Below are positions 31,160 to 40,200 of a stretch of DNA of 64,000 nucleotides, piece after piece. Source of the stretch: Sphingomonas_R arantia (GTDB lineage: Bacteria; Pseudomonadota; Alphaproteobacteria; Sphingomonadales; Sphingomonadaceae); contig NZ_JBHUGS010000001.1 of NCBI RefSeq assembly GCF_042682045.1, forward strand, positions 496,001-560,000, written 5' to 3'. The stretch's first letter is position 1. Each line of letters begins with the position of its first letter. The notes beneath the pieces are model-generated. The model was not told the DNA's origin, ran no database searches, and saw nothing but the letters and a program-made list of their open reading frames with translations. Position numbers and translations under genes: made by a program.

Positions 31160-33568
31160 TCAGTCCAGCCGCATCGCTTCGGCGGCCAGCGCTTCGGCTT
31201 CGATCAGGAGGTCGTCTTCGCCATCCGATTGCAGCACGCGTTCGCGGCCGATCAGGACCAGCACCGGGACGGCGAGCGGGGAGACGCGGTCGAGGTCGAC
31301 GTGGAGCATGGTGCCGGCGGCGCGGTCGAGGAGGAGGGCGAGGCGGCCGACGTCGGTCATGCGGGCGCGGGCGTCCTCCCACGCGGCCTCGAGCAACAAG
31401 TGCGACGGTTCGTAGCGGCGCAGCACGTCGTAGATAAGGTCGGTGGAGAAGGTGACCTGCTTGCCGGTCTTGCGCTTGCCGGGGTGCTGGCGTTCGACGA
31501 GGCCGCCGATCACCGCGACTTCGCGGAAGGCGCGTTTCAGAAGCGCGGACTGTTGCACCCAGTCGACGAACTCGTCCTCCAGGATGTCGGCGGAGAACAG
31601 GCTGGCGGGGTCGGTCACCGGCATCGAACTGAAGGTGGCGAGCGCATAGTCGTTCGACACGAAGCCGATCGGTTTGAGGCCCTGCGCCTCCATCCGTTTC
31701 GTGATGAGCATGCCGAGCGACTGGTGCGCGTTCCATCCTTCGAAGCTGTAGGCGACCATGTAGTAGCGGCCGTCGCGCGGAAAGGTTTCGACGAGCAGCT
31801 GCGACGGATCTGGCAGTTGCGAGCGCGCCTGCTGGATCTGGAGCCAGTCGCGGACGTCGTCGGGGAAGCGGTGCCATTCGGCCGGTTCGTGCAGGAAATG
31901 TCGGACGCGCGCGGCCAGGTTGGTCGACAGCGGCATACGCGACCCGCCATATTTCGGGATGCGCGCGGGTTTCGACGTGGCGCGGACGAGCAGGTCCTCG
32001 GTGTCGATCTTGTCGACCTCCAGCGACATGCCGGCGAAGAAGAAAGTGTCGCCCTTGGTCAGCGTGGAGGCGAATCCTTCCTCGACCTTGCCCAGGCTGC
32101 GGCCGTTCTTGAAGCGGACGTTGAGCATCGTCGCCTCGACGATGATGCCGGCGTTCAGGCGGTGCTGCGCGATGAAGCGCGGGTGGGTGATGTGCCAGAG
32201 GCCGTCGGGGTGGAGCGTCAGGCGCTTGAAGCGGTCATAGGCCTTGAGCGCGTAGCCGCCCGATTCGATGAAGCCGAGCACGCGGTCGAACGTGTCGCGC
32301 GTCAGCGCCGCATAGGGGGCGCTGGTTCGCAGCTCGGCGAACAGGTCGTCGGCCGCGAACGGCGCGGCGCAGGCGCAGGCGGTGATGTGCTGGGCCAGCA
32401 CGTCGAGCGTGCCGCGGCGGAAGATGTCGGGGTCGAGCTCGCCCGCCTCGACCGCGTCGAGGGCGGCGCGTGCCTCGAGATATTCGAAGCGGTTGCCGGG
32501 GACGACGATGGCCTTCGACGGTTCGTCGAGCCGGTGGTTGGCGCGGCCGATGCGCTGCGTCAGGCGCGACGAGCCCTTCGGTGCGCCCATCTGGATCACC
32601 AGATCGACATCGCCCCAGTCGACGCCGAGATCGAGGCTGGCGGTGGCGACGAGACCGCGCAGCTTGCCGTCGGCCATCGCCTGTTCGACCTTGCGGCGCG
32701 CCTCGCGGCTGAGCGAACCGTGGTGGACGCCGATCGGCAGCTGGTTGTCGTTCTCGTGCCAGAGATCCTGGAAGATGAGTTCGGCCAAGCTGCGCGTGTT
32801 GCAGAACACGATGGTGGTGCGGTGCGCCTCGATCGCGGCCATGACTTGCTTCGCGGCATAGCGGCCGGAATGGCCGGACCACGGGATGCGATCGTGCGGC
32901 AGCAGGATGTCGATCGTGGCGGGCGCGCCGGGGGCGCCCTGGACGAGTGCCACGGAGTCGATGTCGCCGTCGGGGGTCAGCCAGCCGCGATAGCCGTCCG
33001 GATCGTCAACGGTGGCGGAGAGTGCCACGCGGCGGAGCGTGGGGCTGAGTTTCTGGAGGCGGGCCATGCAGAGCGAGAGCAGGTCGCCGCGCTTGCCGGT
33101 GGCGAAGGCATGGACCTCGTCGATCACGATGGTGCGCAACGTACCGAACATGGTGGGCGCATCGGGGTAGCTGAGCAGCAGGCTGAGCGATTCGGGCGTG
33201 GTCAGCAGCATCTGCGGCGGGCGGGTGCGCTGGCGCAGCTTGCGGTCGGACGGCGTGTCACCGGTGCGGGTTTCGACGCGGATCGGCAGGCTCATCTCGG
33301 CGATCGGATCGAGCAGGTTGCGCTGCACGTCGACGGCGAGCGCCTTCAGCGGCGAGACGTAGAGCGTGTGGAGCGCGTCGATCGGCTCCTCGATCAGCTC
33401 GGTCAGGCTGGGCAGGAAGCCCGCCAGCGTCTTGCCCGCGCCGGTTGGCGCGACGAGCAGTGCCGAGCGTCCTTCGCGGGCGGCGGCGAGCATGGCGAGC
33501 TGGTGCGGGCGGGGCGACCAGCCCTTGTCCGCGAACCAGGTGGCGAGGGGTGCGGGGATGGTGGTCAC
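31160..33568 (-). CDS. Ligase-associated DNA damage response DEXH-box helicase (Lhr-type)
   Basis: The 802-residue SF2 helicase has a Q-motif-like PRPHQLAML, Walker A APTGAGKT near residue 40, Walker B IDEVHAF, SATV, and VATASLDLGVDWG with QRIGRANH in RecA domain 2. The WH and Lhr-specific core follow. The length and C-terminal region are those of the short bacterial Lhr found with an ATP-dependent DNA ligase, an MBL exonuclease and a phosphoesterase. The start is GTG 33568; the next ATG would delete the Q motif. Two small membrane genes lie just upstream on the same strand, and the exonuclease is divergent. Confidence 0.93.
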   Translation of the reverse strand: MTTIPAPLATWFADKGWSPRPHQLAMLAAAREGRSALLVAPTGAGKTLAGFLPSLTELIEEPIDALHTLYVSPLKALAVDVQRNLLDPIAEMSLPIRVETRTGDTPSDRKLRQRTRPPQMLLTTPESLSLLLSYPDAPTMFGTLRTIVIDEVHAFATGKRGDLLSLCMARLQKLSPTLRRVALSATVDDPDGYRGWLTPDGDIDSVALVQGAPGAPATIDILLPHDRIPWSGHSGRYAAKQVMAAIEAHRTTIVFCNTRSLAELIFQDLWHENDNQLPIGVHHGSLSREARRKVEQAMADGKLRGLVATASLDLGVDWGDVDLVIQMGAPKGSSRLTQRIGRANHRLDEPSKAIVVPGNRFEYLEARAALDAVEAGELDPDIFRRGTLDVLAQHITACACAAPFAADDLFAELRTSAPYAALTRDTFDRVLGFIESGGYALKAYDRFKRLTLHPDGLWHITHPRFIAQHRLNAGIIVEATMLNVRFKNGRSLGKVEEGFASTLTKGDTFFFAGMSLEVDKIDTEDLLVRATSKPARIPKYGGSRMPLSTNLAARVRHFLHEPAEWHRFPDDVRDWLQIQQARSQLPDPSQLLVETFPRDGRYYMVAYSFEGWNAHQSLGMLITKRMEAQGLKPIGFVSNDYALATFSSMPVTDPASLFSADILEDEFVDWVQQSALLKRAFREVAVIGGLVERQHPGKRKTGKQVTFSTDLIYDVLRRYEPSHLLLEAAWEDARARMTDVGRLALLLDRAAGTMLHVDLDRVSPLAVPVLVLIGRERVLQSDGEDDLLIEAEALAAEAMRLD

Positions 33569-33626
33569 CTAGTGGAGATAGTGTCGGGCGGGGAAAAATG
33601 CTGCATTCTTGCCCGTTCGATGAGGC

Positions 33627-33734
33627 TTACGCTTCGTCTTCGCCGCGGTCGCGGCGGCGGACGATGGACCAGAGCATCAGCATGCCGAGGCAGAAGGGGA
33701 TGATGATCGCGGCGGCGATGGCGAGGTTGCTCAT
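33627..33734 (-). CDS. 35-residue single-pass membrane protein
   Basis: The whole protein is MSNLAIAAAIIIPFCLGMLM, then LWSIVRRRDRGEDEA: one membrane helix followed by a basic and then acidic tail. The start overlaps the stop of the 73-residue gene upstream (ATGA). It aligns with that protein as MS-L-IA--I--P--LG--MLWS--R-R, so the two are paralogues. Downstream, the lhr gene begins after 58 bp. No family name is known to me; the role is unknown. Confidence 0.75.
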   Translation of the reverse strand: MSNLAIAAAIIIPFCLGMLMLWSIVRRRDRGEDEA

Positions 33735-33952
33735 GCGCGCGGGCCCCCGGCGGGCGGGTCGAGCGGGGTGGTGTCGACGGCTTTGTCTTTATGCGCGATG
33801 CGGTCTTCCTCGGCATAGAGGTCGTGGGTGGCGCGTTCGGTCTGGGCCTTTTGCGCGCTGCTCTGGGCGCGGTTGCGGAGCAACGACCAGAGCATGACGA
33901 TACCGAGCAGGACGGGGCCTAGGATGGTGATCGCGATCCAGAGTTTGCTCAT
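33731..33952 (-). CDS. 73-residue single-pass membrane protein, paralogue of its neighbour
   Basis: The N-terminal helix (MSKLWIAITILGPVLLGIVM, LWSLLRNR) matches the 35-residue protein downstream. A charged cytosolic tail of about 45 residues follows (QSSAQKAQTERATHDLYAEE, then DPPAGGPRA). It is the first gene of a minus-strand run that continues with the 35-residue gene and lhr, and it is divergent from the exonuclease. The function is unknown. Confidence 0.78.
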   Translation of the reverse strand: MSKLWIAITILGPVLLGIVMLWSLLRNRAQSSAQKAQTERATHDLYAEEDRIAHKDKAVDTTPLDPPAGGPRA

Positions 33953-34063
33953 GTGCCGCGGTCCCTCGGTGTTCGGTTGGAATATGTGACCGGGTAACGC
34001 GGCAGTGCCGAAATCGTGCCGGGGCGGCATGGCGGGCGGGCGCGGAGGCCCCATATCGGACGG

Positions 34064-35062
34064 ATGGCACGCCTTGCATCCTGGGTCGAACCGCATCCGA
34101 CCGGCATCTACATCCCCGTCGCGGACGCGTGGATCGACCCGTCCGAACCCGTGCCGCGGGCCTGGGTGACGCATGGCCATGCGGACCATGCGCGCGGCGG
34201 GCATGGCGCGGTGCTGGCGACGCCGGAGACTCTGGCCATCATGGACGTGCGCTACGGGCCGCAGAATGGGCAGGCGATCGGTTATGGCGAGAGCGTGACG
34301 GTGAACGGTGTTTTGGTGCGCTACGTGCCGGCGGGACATGTGCTGGGTTCGGCGCAGATCGTGATGGAATATCAGGGCGAGCGGGTGGTGGTGTCGGGCG
34401 ACTATAAGCGCCGGCCGGACCCAACCTGCGCGCGGTTCGAACCGGTGCCGTGCGACGTGTTCGTGACGGAGGCGACGTTCGGGCTGCCGGTGTTCCGCCA
34501 CCCCGATACGGGCGCGGAGATCGACAAGCTGCTCCACGCGCTGCACGCCAATCCGGAACGCTGCGTGCTGGTCGGGGCCTATGCGCTGGGCAAGGCGCAG
34601 CGCGTGATCCGCGAGGCGCGCGACCGCGGGCATAGCGCGCCGATCTTCATCCACGGGGCGATGCAGAAATTGTGCGACCTGTATGTGGCGCACGGGATCG
34701 ATCTTGGGGAACTGGTGCCGGCGGCGGGGTTGAAGGCGGCGGACATGAAGGGCGCGATCGTGGTCGCGCCGCCGGGAGCGATGAACGATCGCTGGTCGCG
34801 GCGGTTGCCCGATCCGATCACCGCGATGGCGTCCGGCTGGATGCGGGTGCGCGGGCGGGCGCGGCAGAAGAATGTCGAGCTGCCGCTGATTTTGTCGGAC
34901 CATGCGGATTGGGACGAGCTGACCGAGACCTTGACCGAGATCGCGCCGAGCGAGGTGTGGGTGACGCATGGGCGCGAGGATGCGCTGGTCCACTGGTGCA
35001 TGACGCGGCAGATCAAGGCGAAGGCGCTGGATCTGGTGGGGTATGAGGATGAGGATGATTGA
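34064..35062 (+). CDS. Ligase-associated DNA damage response exonuclease (metallo-beta-lactamase fold)
   Basis: The 332-residue protein has the MBL motif THGHADHARGG and the beta-CASP-like downstream His/Asp sites (VPAGHVLGSAQI, VVSGDYKRRPDP, VTEATFGLPVF, LSDHADWDEL). WVTHGREDALVHWC and the CPSF73-like architecture mark the TIGR04122 family, encoded with Lhr and an ATP-dependent ligase in many bacteria. It probably degrades or trims nucleic acid ends during repair. ATG 34064 is chosen for the homologous N-terminus MARLASWVEPHPTGIYIP. The ligase and phosphoesterase partners are not in the window. Confidence 0.93.
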   Translation: MARLASWVEPHPTGIYIPVADAWIDPSEPVPRAWVTHGHADHARGGHGAVLATPETLAIMDVRYGPQNGQAIGYGESVTVNGVLVRYVPAGHVLGSAQIVMEYQGERVVVSGDYKRRPDPTCARFEPVPCDVFVTEATFGLPVFRHPDTGAEIDKLLHALHANPERCVLVGAYALGKAQRVIREARDRGHSAPIFIHGAMQKLCDLYVAHGIDLGELVPAAGLKAADMKGAIVVAPPGAMNDRWSRRLPDPITAMASGWMRVRGRARQKNVELPLILSDHADWDELTETLTEIAPSEVWVTHGREDALVHWCMTRQIKAKALDLVGYEDEDD

Positions 35063-35410
35063 GGTGGGGGCTTAGGTTCGACGTTCGGTTTGATGTGAAC
35101 GTTGCCCCCACCCCAACCCCTCCCCTGAAGGGGAGGGGCTAAGAATACGTCTAGCGCTGTGTTCTGTTCTTCGCGGTCGTCATCCCGGCGGAGGCCGGGT
35201 TCTCCCTTGGGCTGGGGGTGGGCGTTTTACCTGAGGGAGATCCCGGCTTTCGCCGGGATGACCGTTTGGGGAGATGCTTGCTCGACGCTTGTGCTCCCTC
35301 CACCCATCGGGGGGAGGGCTTTTTGCTTAGCTCTTCACCCTTAACCGCATACGAAAACGCCCCCGGCCTTGCGGTCGGGGGCGTACGTCTTCCGGGACGT
35401 GATCGAGGGC
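35063..35410. repeat. Intergenic region with D and E type repeats and the glnA terminator
   Basis: This 348-bp gap holds no gene I can support. It contains a family D hairpin (35101-35143), then two inverted E-type units at about 35175-35263, and another short G-rich hairpin. The first E unit is GTCATCCCGGCGGAGGCCGGG and the second is CCCGGCTTTCGCCGGGATGAC. The glnA terminator is at 35352-35385. The gap separates convergent genes. Confidence 0.75.
35352..35385 (-). terminator. Rho-independent terminator of glnA
   Basis: On the minus strand ACGCCCCCGACC, GCAA and GGCCGGGGGCGT form a strong stem, followed by TTTTCGT. It lies 25 bases after the glnA stop. Confidence 0.85.
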
Positions 35411-36823
35411 TTAGGCCGAGTAGTACATGTCGAATTCGACCGGGCTGGGGGTCATTTCCCAGCGGGTGACTTCGTGGAACTTCAGTTCGATGTAGCTGTC
35501 GATCTGCTCGTCGGTGAACACGCCGCCCTTGGTGAGGAAGGCGCGGTTCTTGTCGAGCGTTTCGAGGGCTTCGCGGAGCGAGGCGCAGACCGTGGGGACC
35601 TGGGCGAGTTCTGCCGGCGGCAGGTCGTACAGGTTCTTGTCCATCGCTTCGCCCGGGTGGATCTTGTTTTCGATCCCGTCGAGGCCGGCCATCAGCAGCG
35701 CTGCGTAGCAGAGATACGGATTGGCGGTCGCATCCGGGAAGCGGACCTCGACGCGCTTGGACTTGGCGCCGGTGCCGTAGGGGATGCGGCACGAGGCCGA
35801 GCGGTTGCGCGCGGAATAGGCGAGCAGCACGGGGGCCTCGTAGCCCGGGACCAGCCGCTTGTAGCTGTTGGTCGACGGGTTGGTGAAGGCGTTGAGCGCC
35901 TTGGCGTGCTTGATGATGCCGCCGATGAAGTAGAGCGCCAGATCGGACAGGCCGGCATAGCCGTTGCCGGCGAACAGCGGCGTGCCCTTGTCCCAGATCG
36001 ACAGATGGGTGTGCATGCCCGATCCGTTGTCTTCCTTGATCGGCTTCGGCATGAACGTCGCGGTCTTGCCGTAGGCCTGCGCGACCTGGTGGACGACATA
36101 CTTGTAGACCTGCATGCGGTCCGCCGTCTGGGTCAGCGTGCCGTAGGTGAGGCCGAGTTCATGCTGCGCGGCGGCGACCTCGTGATGGTGCTTGTCCATC
36201 GGCAGGCCCATTTCGAGCATGGTCGAGACCATTTCGCCGCGGATGTCGACGGCGCTGTCGACCGGGGCGACCGGGAAATAGCCGCCCTTGGCGCGCGGAC
36301 GGTGCGCCATGTTGCCGCCCTCATACTCGCGGCCCGTGTTGGTCGGCAGTTCGATGTCGTCGATCTTGTAGTAGGACGTCGCGTAGCTCGTTTCGAAGCG
36401 CACGTCGTCGAACAGGAAGAATTCGGCTTCGGGGCCGATATAGACGGTGTCGCCGATGCCGAGCGATGCGGTGTAGGCCTCGGCCCGCTTGGCGCAGGAG
36501 CGCGGATCGCGTTCGTAGAGCGCGCCCGAGACCGGATCGACGATGTCGCAGATCAGGATGAGCATCGGGGTGGCCGAGAAGGGATCGATGTAGATCGCGT
36601 CCAGATCCGGCTTCAGGATCATGTCGGATTCGTTGATCGCCTTCCACCCCTCGATCGAGGAGCCGTCGAACATGAAGCCGTCGTTCAGCTCGTCGTCGGT
36701 GACGACGTTCTGGCACATGGTCAGATGCTGCCACTTGCCCTTGGGATCGGTGAAGCGGAGGTCGACCCACTCGATCTCCTGATCCTTGATCATCTTCAGA
36801 ACGTCGGATGCCGTGTTGGCCAT
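35411..36823 (-). CDS. glnA: Type I glutamine synthetase
   Basis: The 470-residue dodecameric enzyme makes glutamine from glutamate, ammonia and ATP. FMFDGSSIEGWK, GPEAEFFLFD, KPIKEDNGSGMHTHLSIW and the YKRLVPGYEAPV region are the family motifs. Tyr in NLYDLPPAEL is the adenylylation site, so activity is probably tuned by GlnE. ATG 36823 (MANTASDVLKMIKDQ) with GGGGAAAG upstream gives the normal length. It follows glnB by 133 bp on the same strand. Confidence 0.98.
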   Translation of the reverse strand: MANTASDVLKMIKDQEIEWVDLRFTDPKGKWQHLTMCQNVVTDDELNDGFMFDGSSIEGWKAINESDMILKPDLDAIYIDPFSATPMLILICDIVDPVSGALYERDPRSCAKRAEAYTASLGIGDTVYIGPEAEFFLFDDVRFETSYATSYYKIDDIELPTNTGREYEGGNMAHRPRAKGGYFPVAPVDSAVDIRGEMVSTMLEMGLPMDKHHHEVAAAQHELGLTYGTLTQTADRMQVYKYVVHQVAQAYGKTATFMPKPIKEDNGSGMHTHLSIWDKGTPLFAGNGYAGLSDLALYFIGGIIKHAKALNAFTNPSTNSYKRLVPGYEAPVLLAYSARNRSASCRIPYGTGAKSKRVEVRFPDATANPYLCYAALLMAGLDGIENKIHPGEAMDKNLYDLPPAELAQVPTVCASLREALETLDKNRAFLTKGGVFTDEQIDSYIELKFHEVTRWEMTPSPVEFDMYYSA

Positions 36824-36956
36824 GTTCAAACTTTCCCCACTGCGGCCGGACAGACCCGGCATGTTGTGAAAACCATATCCGAAACCGGAATGTTCAGGCC
36901 GGCGCCCTGTGTGTCAAACCCGGACGCAACGGGCAACCCGGCGTTAACCGTGCGCA

Positions 36957-37295
36957 TCAGATCGCGTCCGACCCGCGTTCGCCGGTGCGGATGCGCAACG
37001 CGGTTTCGACGGGCATGACGAAGATCTTGCCGTCGCCGATCCGGCCGGTCTGTGCGGCCTGCGCGATCGCCTCGACCACCCGGTCGGCCATGTGATCGTC
37101 GACGACGACCTCCAGCTTCACCTTGGGCAGGAAGTCGACGACATATTCCGCGCCGCGATACAGCTCGGTATGGCCCTTCTGGCGGCCGAAGCCCTTGGCC
37201 TCGGTCACGGTGATGCCGGACACGCCGACATCGTGCAGGGCCTCCTTCACCTCGTCGAGCTTGAAGGGTTTGATGATCGCTTCGATCTTCTTCAC
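36957..37295 (-). CDS. glnB: Nitrogen regulatory protein P-II
   Basis: The 112-residue PII protein begins MKKIEAIIKPFKLDEVKEAL from a GTG start and has the T-loop TELYRGAEYVVDFLPKVK with Tyr51, the uridylylation site. The C-terminal region GDGKIFVMPVETALRIRTGE binds ATP and 2-oxoglutarate. It would report nitrogen state to GlnE and NtrB and to glnA next to it. GGAGGGACG lies just before the GTG. A possible sigma-54 element is upstream. Confidence 0.97.
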   Translation of the reverse strand: MKKIEAIIKPFKLDEVKEALHDVGVSGITVTEAKGFGRQKGHTELYRGAEYVVDFLPKVKLEVVVDDHMADRVVEAIAQAAQTGRIGDGKIFVMPVETALRIRTGERGSDAI

Positions 37296-37331
37296 TGGGC
37301 GTCCCTCCCTCAGAACGCGAACGCGCGTCCT

Positions 37332-37349
37332 TTCACGAACCGTGCCAGC
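37332..37349 (-). promoter_or_regulatory. Imperfect sigma-54-like element upstream of glnB
   Basis: CTGGCACGGTTCGTGAAA on the minus strand fits the -24 box TGGCAC exactly. The -12 box is degenerate (GA instead of GC at GG-N10-GC). It lies about 37 bp before the glnB GTG, and nitrogen-controlled expression would fit. Confidence 0.3.
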
Positions 37350-37477
37350 CGCGAAAGGCCCGCATATCGTGGGGCGACGATACCGCAAACGCGGGCGCGC
37401 TGCTACAAAAGCGGGCAGCCAAACGGTGTGTGCCGACAAAATAAGCAACCGCGGGCGACCTGCGCGTTGTGTCCCGC

Positions 37478-38182
37478 ATGATCGAACGCCCGCCCGAGTG
37501 GCTCCACCCGCCGGACCTGAAGAGTGCGACCGGCATCCAGCGCGCGATCGCCGACGCGGTGGAGATGACGGACCGGATCAGGACCGTGCAGCGCGTAGCG
37601 GGCGCGGACACGTCGATGAAGTGGCGCGACAGCCGCGGGCCGATCCATGCAGCGATCGCATGCGACGACGGGACGGTGGGGCAGGCGACGCGGATCCCGC
37701 CCTTTCCCTATGTGCCGGGCTATCTGGGGTTTCGGGAATGTCCCGCGCTGGTGGCGGCGTGGGAGACGCTTGAGATAAAGCCGGACCTCGTGCTGATGGA
37801 CGGGCAGGGGCGGTCGCATCCGCGGCGGTGCGGGGTGGCGTGCCAGCTGGGTGTGCTGCTGGATGTGCCGGTGATCGGGGTCGCGAAGTCGCTGCTGTGC
37901 GGTGTCGTCGAGGGGGTGCTGGGCGACGAGGTCGGGGCGACCGCGCCGCTGGTCGATCGCGGTGAGGTGGTGGCGATGGCGGTGCGGCTGCGCCTGCGGG
38001 CGGCCCCGGTCTATGTGAGCATCGGGCACCGCGTGACGCTGGAAACCGCGGTCGCGTGGGTGCTGCGGTTGTCGGACGGACGGCGCGTGCCGCCACCGGT
38101 GCGGGCCGCGCACGAGGCCGCCAATGCGGTGCGGATCGCGCATGCGGCGGGCGCGGATGGCGGAAAGGTGGACATTTTGTGA
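37478..38182 (+). CDS. nfi: Endonuclease V (deoxyinosine 3'-endonuclease)
   Basis: The 234-residue protein carries the endonuclease V core: VAGADTSMKW (first catalytic Asp), PYVPGYLGFRECPAL, PDLVLMDGQGRSHPRRCGVA (second Asp, and the conserved HPR) and GVAKSLL. It nicks DNA 3' to deoxyinosine after adenine deamination. The start is ATG 37478 or the in-frame GTG 37469; neither has a good ribosome site. It is divergent from glnB and upstream of dxs. Confidence 0.9.
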   Translation: MIERPPEWLHPPDLKSATGIQRAIADAVEMTDRIRTVQRVAGADTSMKWRDSRGPIHAAIACDDGTVGQATRIPPFPYVPGYLGFRECPALVAAWETLEIKPDLVLMDGQGRSHPRRCGVACQLGVLLDVPVIGVAKSLLCGVVEGVLGDEVGATAPLVDRGEVVAMAVRLRLRAAPVYVSIGHRVTLETAVAWVLRLSDGRRVPPPVRAAHEAANAVRIAHAAGADGGKVDIL

Positions 38183-38242
38183 CGGTTTCCCCCGCCCGCA
38201 TGATGCGTTAGGGTGGCGGGCAGAAGAGGAAATCCGCGTTCC

Positions 38243-40180
38243 ATGCCCGCAATCCCGTCCGACCGCCCGACGACACCGCTGCTCGACCTAGCAGCGACGC
38301 CCGAAGACCTTCGCCGGTTGAAGCCCGAACAGTTGCGCCAGCTGGCGGACGAACTGCGCGAGGAGATGATCTCCGCGGTGGGGACCACGGGCGGGCATCT
38401 CGGGTCCGGGCTGGGCGTGGTCGAGTTGACCGTCGCGCTGCATTATGTGTTCGACACGCCGACCGACAAGCTGATCTGGGACGTGGGCCACCAGGCCTAT
38501 CCGCACAAGATCCTGACCGGGCGGCGCGACCGGATCCGCACGCTGCGCATGGGGGGCGGGCTGTCCGGCTTCACCAAGCGGAGCGAGAGCGAATATGATC
38601 CGTTCGGCGCGGCGCATTCGTCGACGTCGATCTCCGCCGCGCTGGGTTTCGCGGTGGCGAACAAGCTGAACGATCGGCCGGGGCGCGGGATCGCGGTGAT
38701 CGGCGACGGCGCGATGTCGGCCGGCATGGCGTATGAGGCGATGAACAATGCGGCGCAGGCGGGCAACCGGCTGGTCGTCATCCTGAACGACAACGACATG
38801 TCGATCGCGCCGCCGGTGGGCGCGCTGTCGGCGTATCTGGCCAAGACGATCTCGTCCGGCAGTTTCATGTCGATGCGCGACGTGCTGCGCAAGCTGGCGC
38901 GGCGGATGCCTAGGCCGCTGCACAGTGCGGCGAAGAAGGCGGAGGAATATGCCCGCGGGATGGCGACGGGCGGCACATTGTTCGAGGAGCTGGGCTTCTA
39001 CTATGTCGGCCCGGTGGACGGGCATAATCTGGACCAGCTGCTGCCGGTGCTGGAGAATGTGCGCGATACCGAGACGGGGCCGATCCTGGTCCATGTCGTG
39101 ACGAAGAAGGGCAAGGGCTATGCCCCGGCCGAGGCGGCGTCGGACAAATATCACGGCGTGCAGACGTTCGACGTGGTGTCCGGCGTGCAGGCCAAGGCAC
39201 CGCCCGGGCCGCCGGCGTACCAGAATGTGTTCGGTGCGGCGCTGACCAAGGCGGCGGCGACGGACCCGCGGATCTGCGCGATCACCGCGGCGATGCCGTC
39301 GGGGACCGGGCTGGACGGGTTCGCGGCGGCGCATCCGGAGCGGTTCTTCGACGTCGGGATCGCGGAACAGCATGCGGTGACGTTCGCGGCCGGGCTGGCG
39401 GCGCAGGGGATGCGGCCGTTCTGCGCGATCTATTCGACGTTCCTGCAGCGCGCGTATGATCAGGTGGTGCACGACGTGGCGATCCAGAATCTGCCGGTGC
39501 GGTTCGCGATCGATCGCGCCGGGCTGGTCGGGGCGGACGGGGCGACGCATGCCGGCAGCTTCGACGTGACGTATCTCGCGACGCTGCCCAATTTCGTGGT
39601 GATGGCGGCGGCGGACGAGGCCGAGCTGACCCACATGGTCCACACCATGGCGCTGCACGACGACGGGCCGATCGCGGTGCGCTATCCGCGCGGCAACGGG
39701 ACCGGCGTGGCGATCCCGGGCGTGGCGGAGCGGCTGACGATCGGGCGCGGGCGCGTGGTGCGCGAGGGCAAGAAGGTGGCGATCCTGTCGCTCGGCACCC
39801 GGCTGGGCGAGGCGGTGAAGGCGGCGGAACAGCTCGATGCGATGGGCTTGTCGACGACTGTTGCGGATATGCGGTTCGCCAAGCCTCTGGACGAAGATCT
39901 GATCCGGCGGCTGCTCTCGACGCACGACGTGGCGGTGACGGTCGAAGAGGGCGCCGTCGGGGGGCTTGGCGCGCATGTGCTGACGCTGGCGTCGGACGAG
40001 GGCTTGATCGATGGCGGGTTGAAGCTGCGCACGTTGCGGCTGCCGGATGTGTTCCAGGATCATGACAAGCCGGACCGGCAATATGCCGAGGCTGGGTTGG
40101 ATGCGGATGCGATCGTCGCGACTGTGACGGCGGCTTTGCAGCGGAATTCTGGTGGGTTGGCGGAGAGTGTTCGAGCTTGA
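38243..40180 (+). CDS. dxs: 1-deoxy-D-xylulose-5-phosphate synthase
   Basis: The 645-residue TPP-dependent enzyme joins pyruvate and glyceraldehyde 3-phosphate to start MEP-pathway isoprenoid synthesis. Signatures are WDVGHQAYPHKILTGR, the TPP motif GDGAMSAGMAYEAMNNA, NDNDMSIAPPVGA, and the second-domain FDVGIAEQHAVTFAAG and DRAGLVGADGATHAG. ATG 38243 (MPAIPSDRPTTPLLD) is preferred to the earlier in-frame start because it gives the typical N-terminus. Sphingomonads need the pathway for carotenoids and ubiquinone. Confidence 0.97.
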   Translation: MPAIPSDRPTTPLLDLAATPEDLRRLKPEQLRQLADELREEMISAVGTTGGHLGSGLGVVELTVALHYVFDTPTDKLIWDVGHQAYPHKILTGRRDRIRTLRMGGGLSGFTKRSESEYDPFGAAHSSTSISAALGFAVANKLNDRPGRGIAVIGDGAMSAGMAYEAMNNAAQAGNRLVVILNDNDMSIAPPVGALSAYLAKTISSGSFMSMRDVLRKLARRMPRPLHSAAKKAEEYARGMATGGTLFEELGFYYVGPVDGHNLDQLLPVLENVRDTETGPILVHVVTKKGKGYAPAEAASDKYHGVQTFDVVSGVQAKAPPGPPAYQNVFGAALTKAAATDPRICAITAAMPSGTGLDGFAAAHPERFFDVGIAEQHAVTFAAGLAAQGMRPFCAIYSTFLQRAYDQVVHDVAIQNLPVRFAIDRAGLVGADGATHAGSFDVTYLATLPNFVVMAAADEAELTHMVHTMALHDDGPIAVRYPRGNGTGVAIPGVAERLTIGRGRVVREGKKVAILSLGTRLGEAVKAAEQLDAMGLSTTVADMRFAKPLDEDLIRRLLSTHDVAVTVEEGAVGGLGAHVLTLASDEGLIDGGLKLRTLRLPDVFQDHDKPDRQYAEAGLDADAIVATVTAALQRNSGGLAESVRA

Positions 40181-40200
40181 GGTTTTGGTTCAATTCCCGA

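Noticed and set aside
30986..33703. 905-codon open frame opposite the Lhr-type helicase
   Set aside because: It is antisense to a full helicase with all motifs and has Ala/Arg/Glu-rich, motif-free composition.
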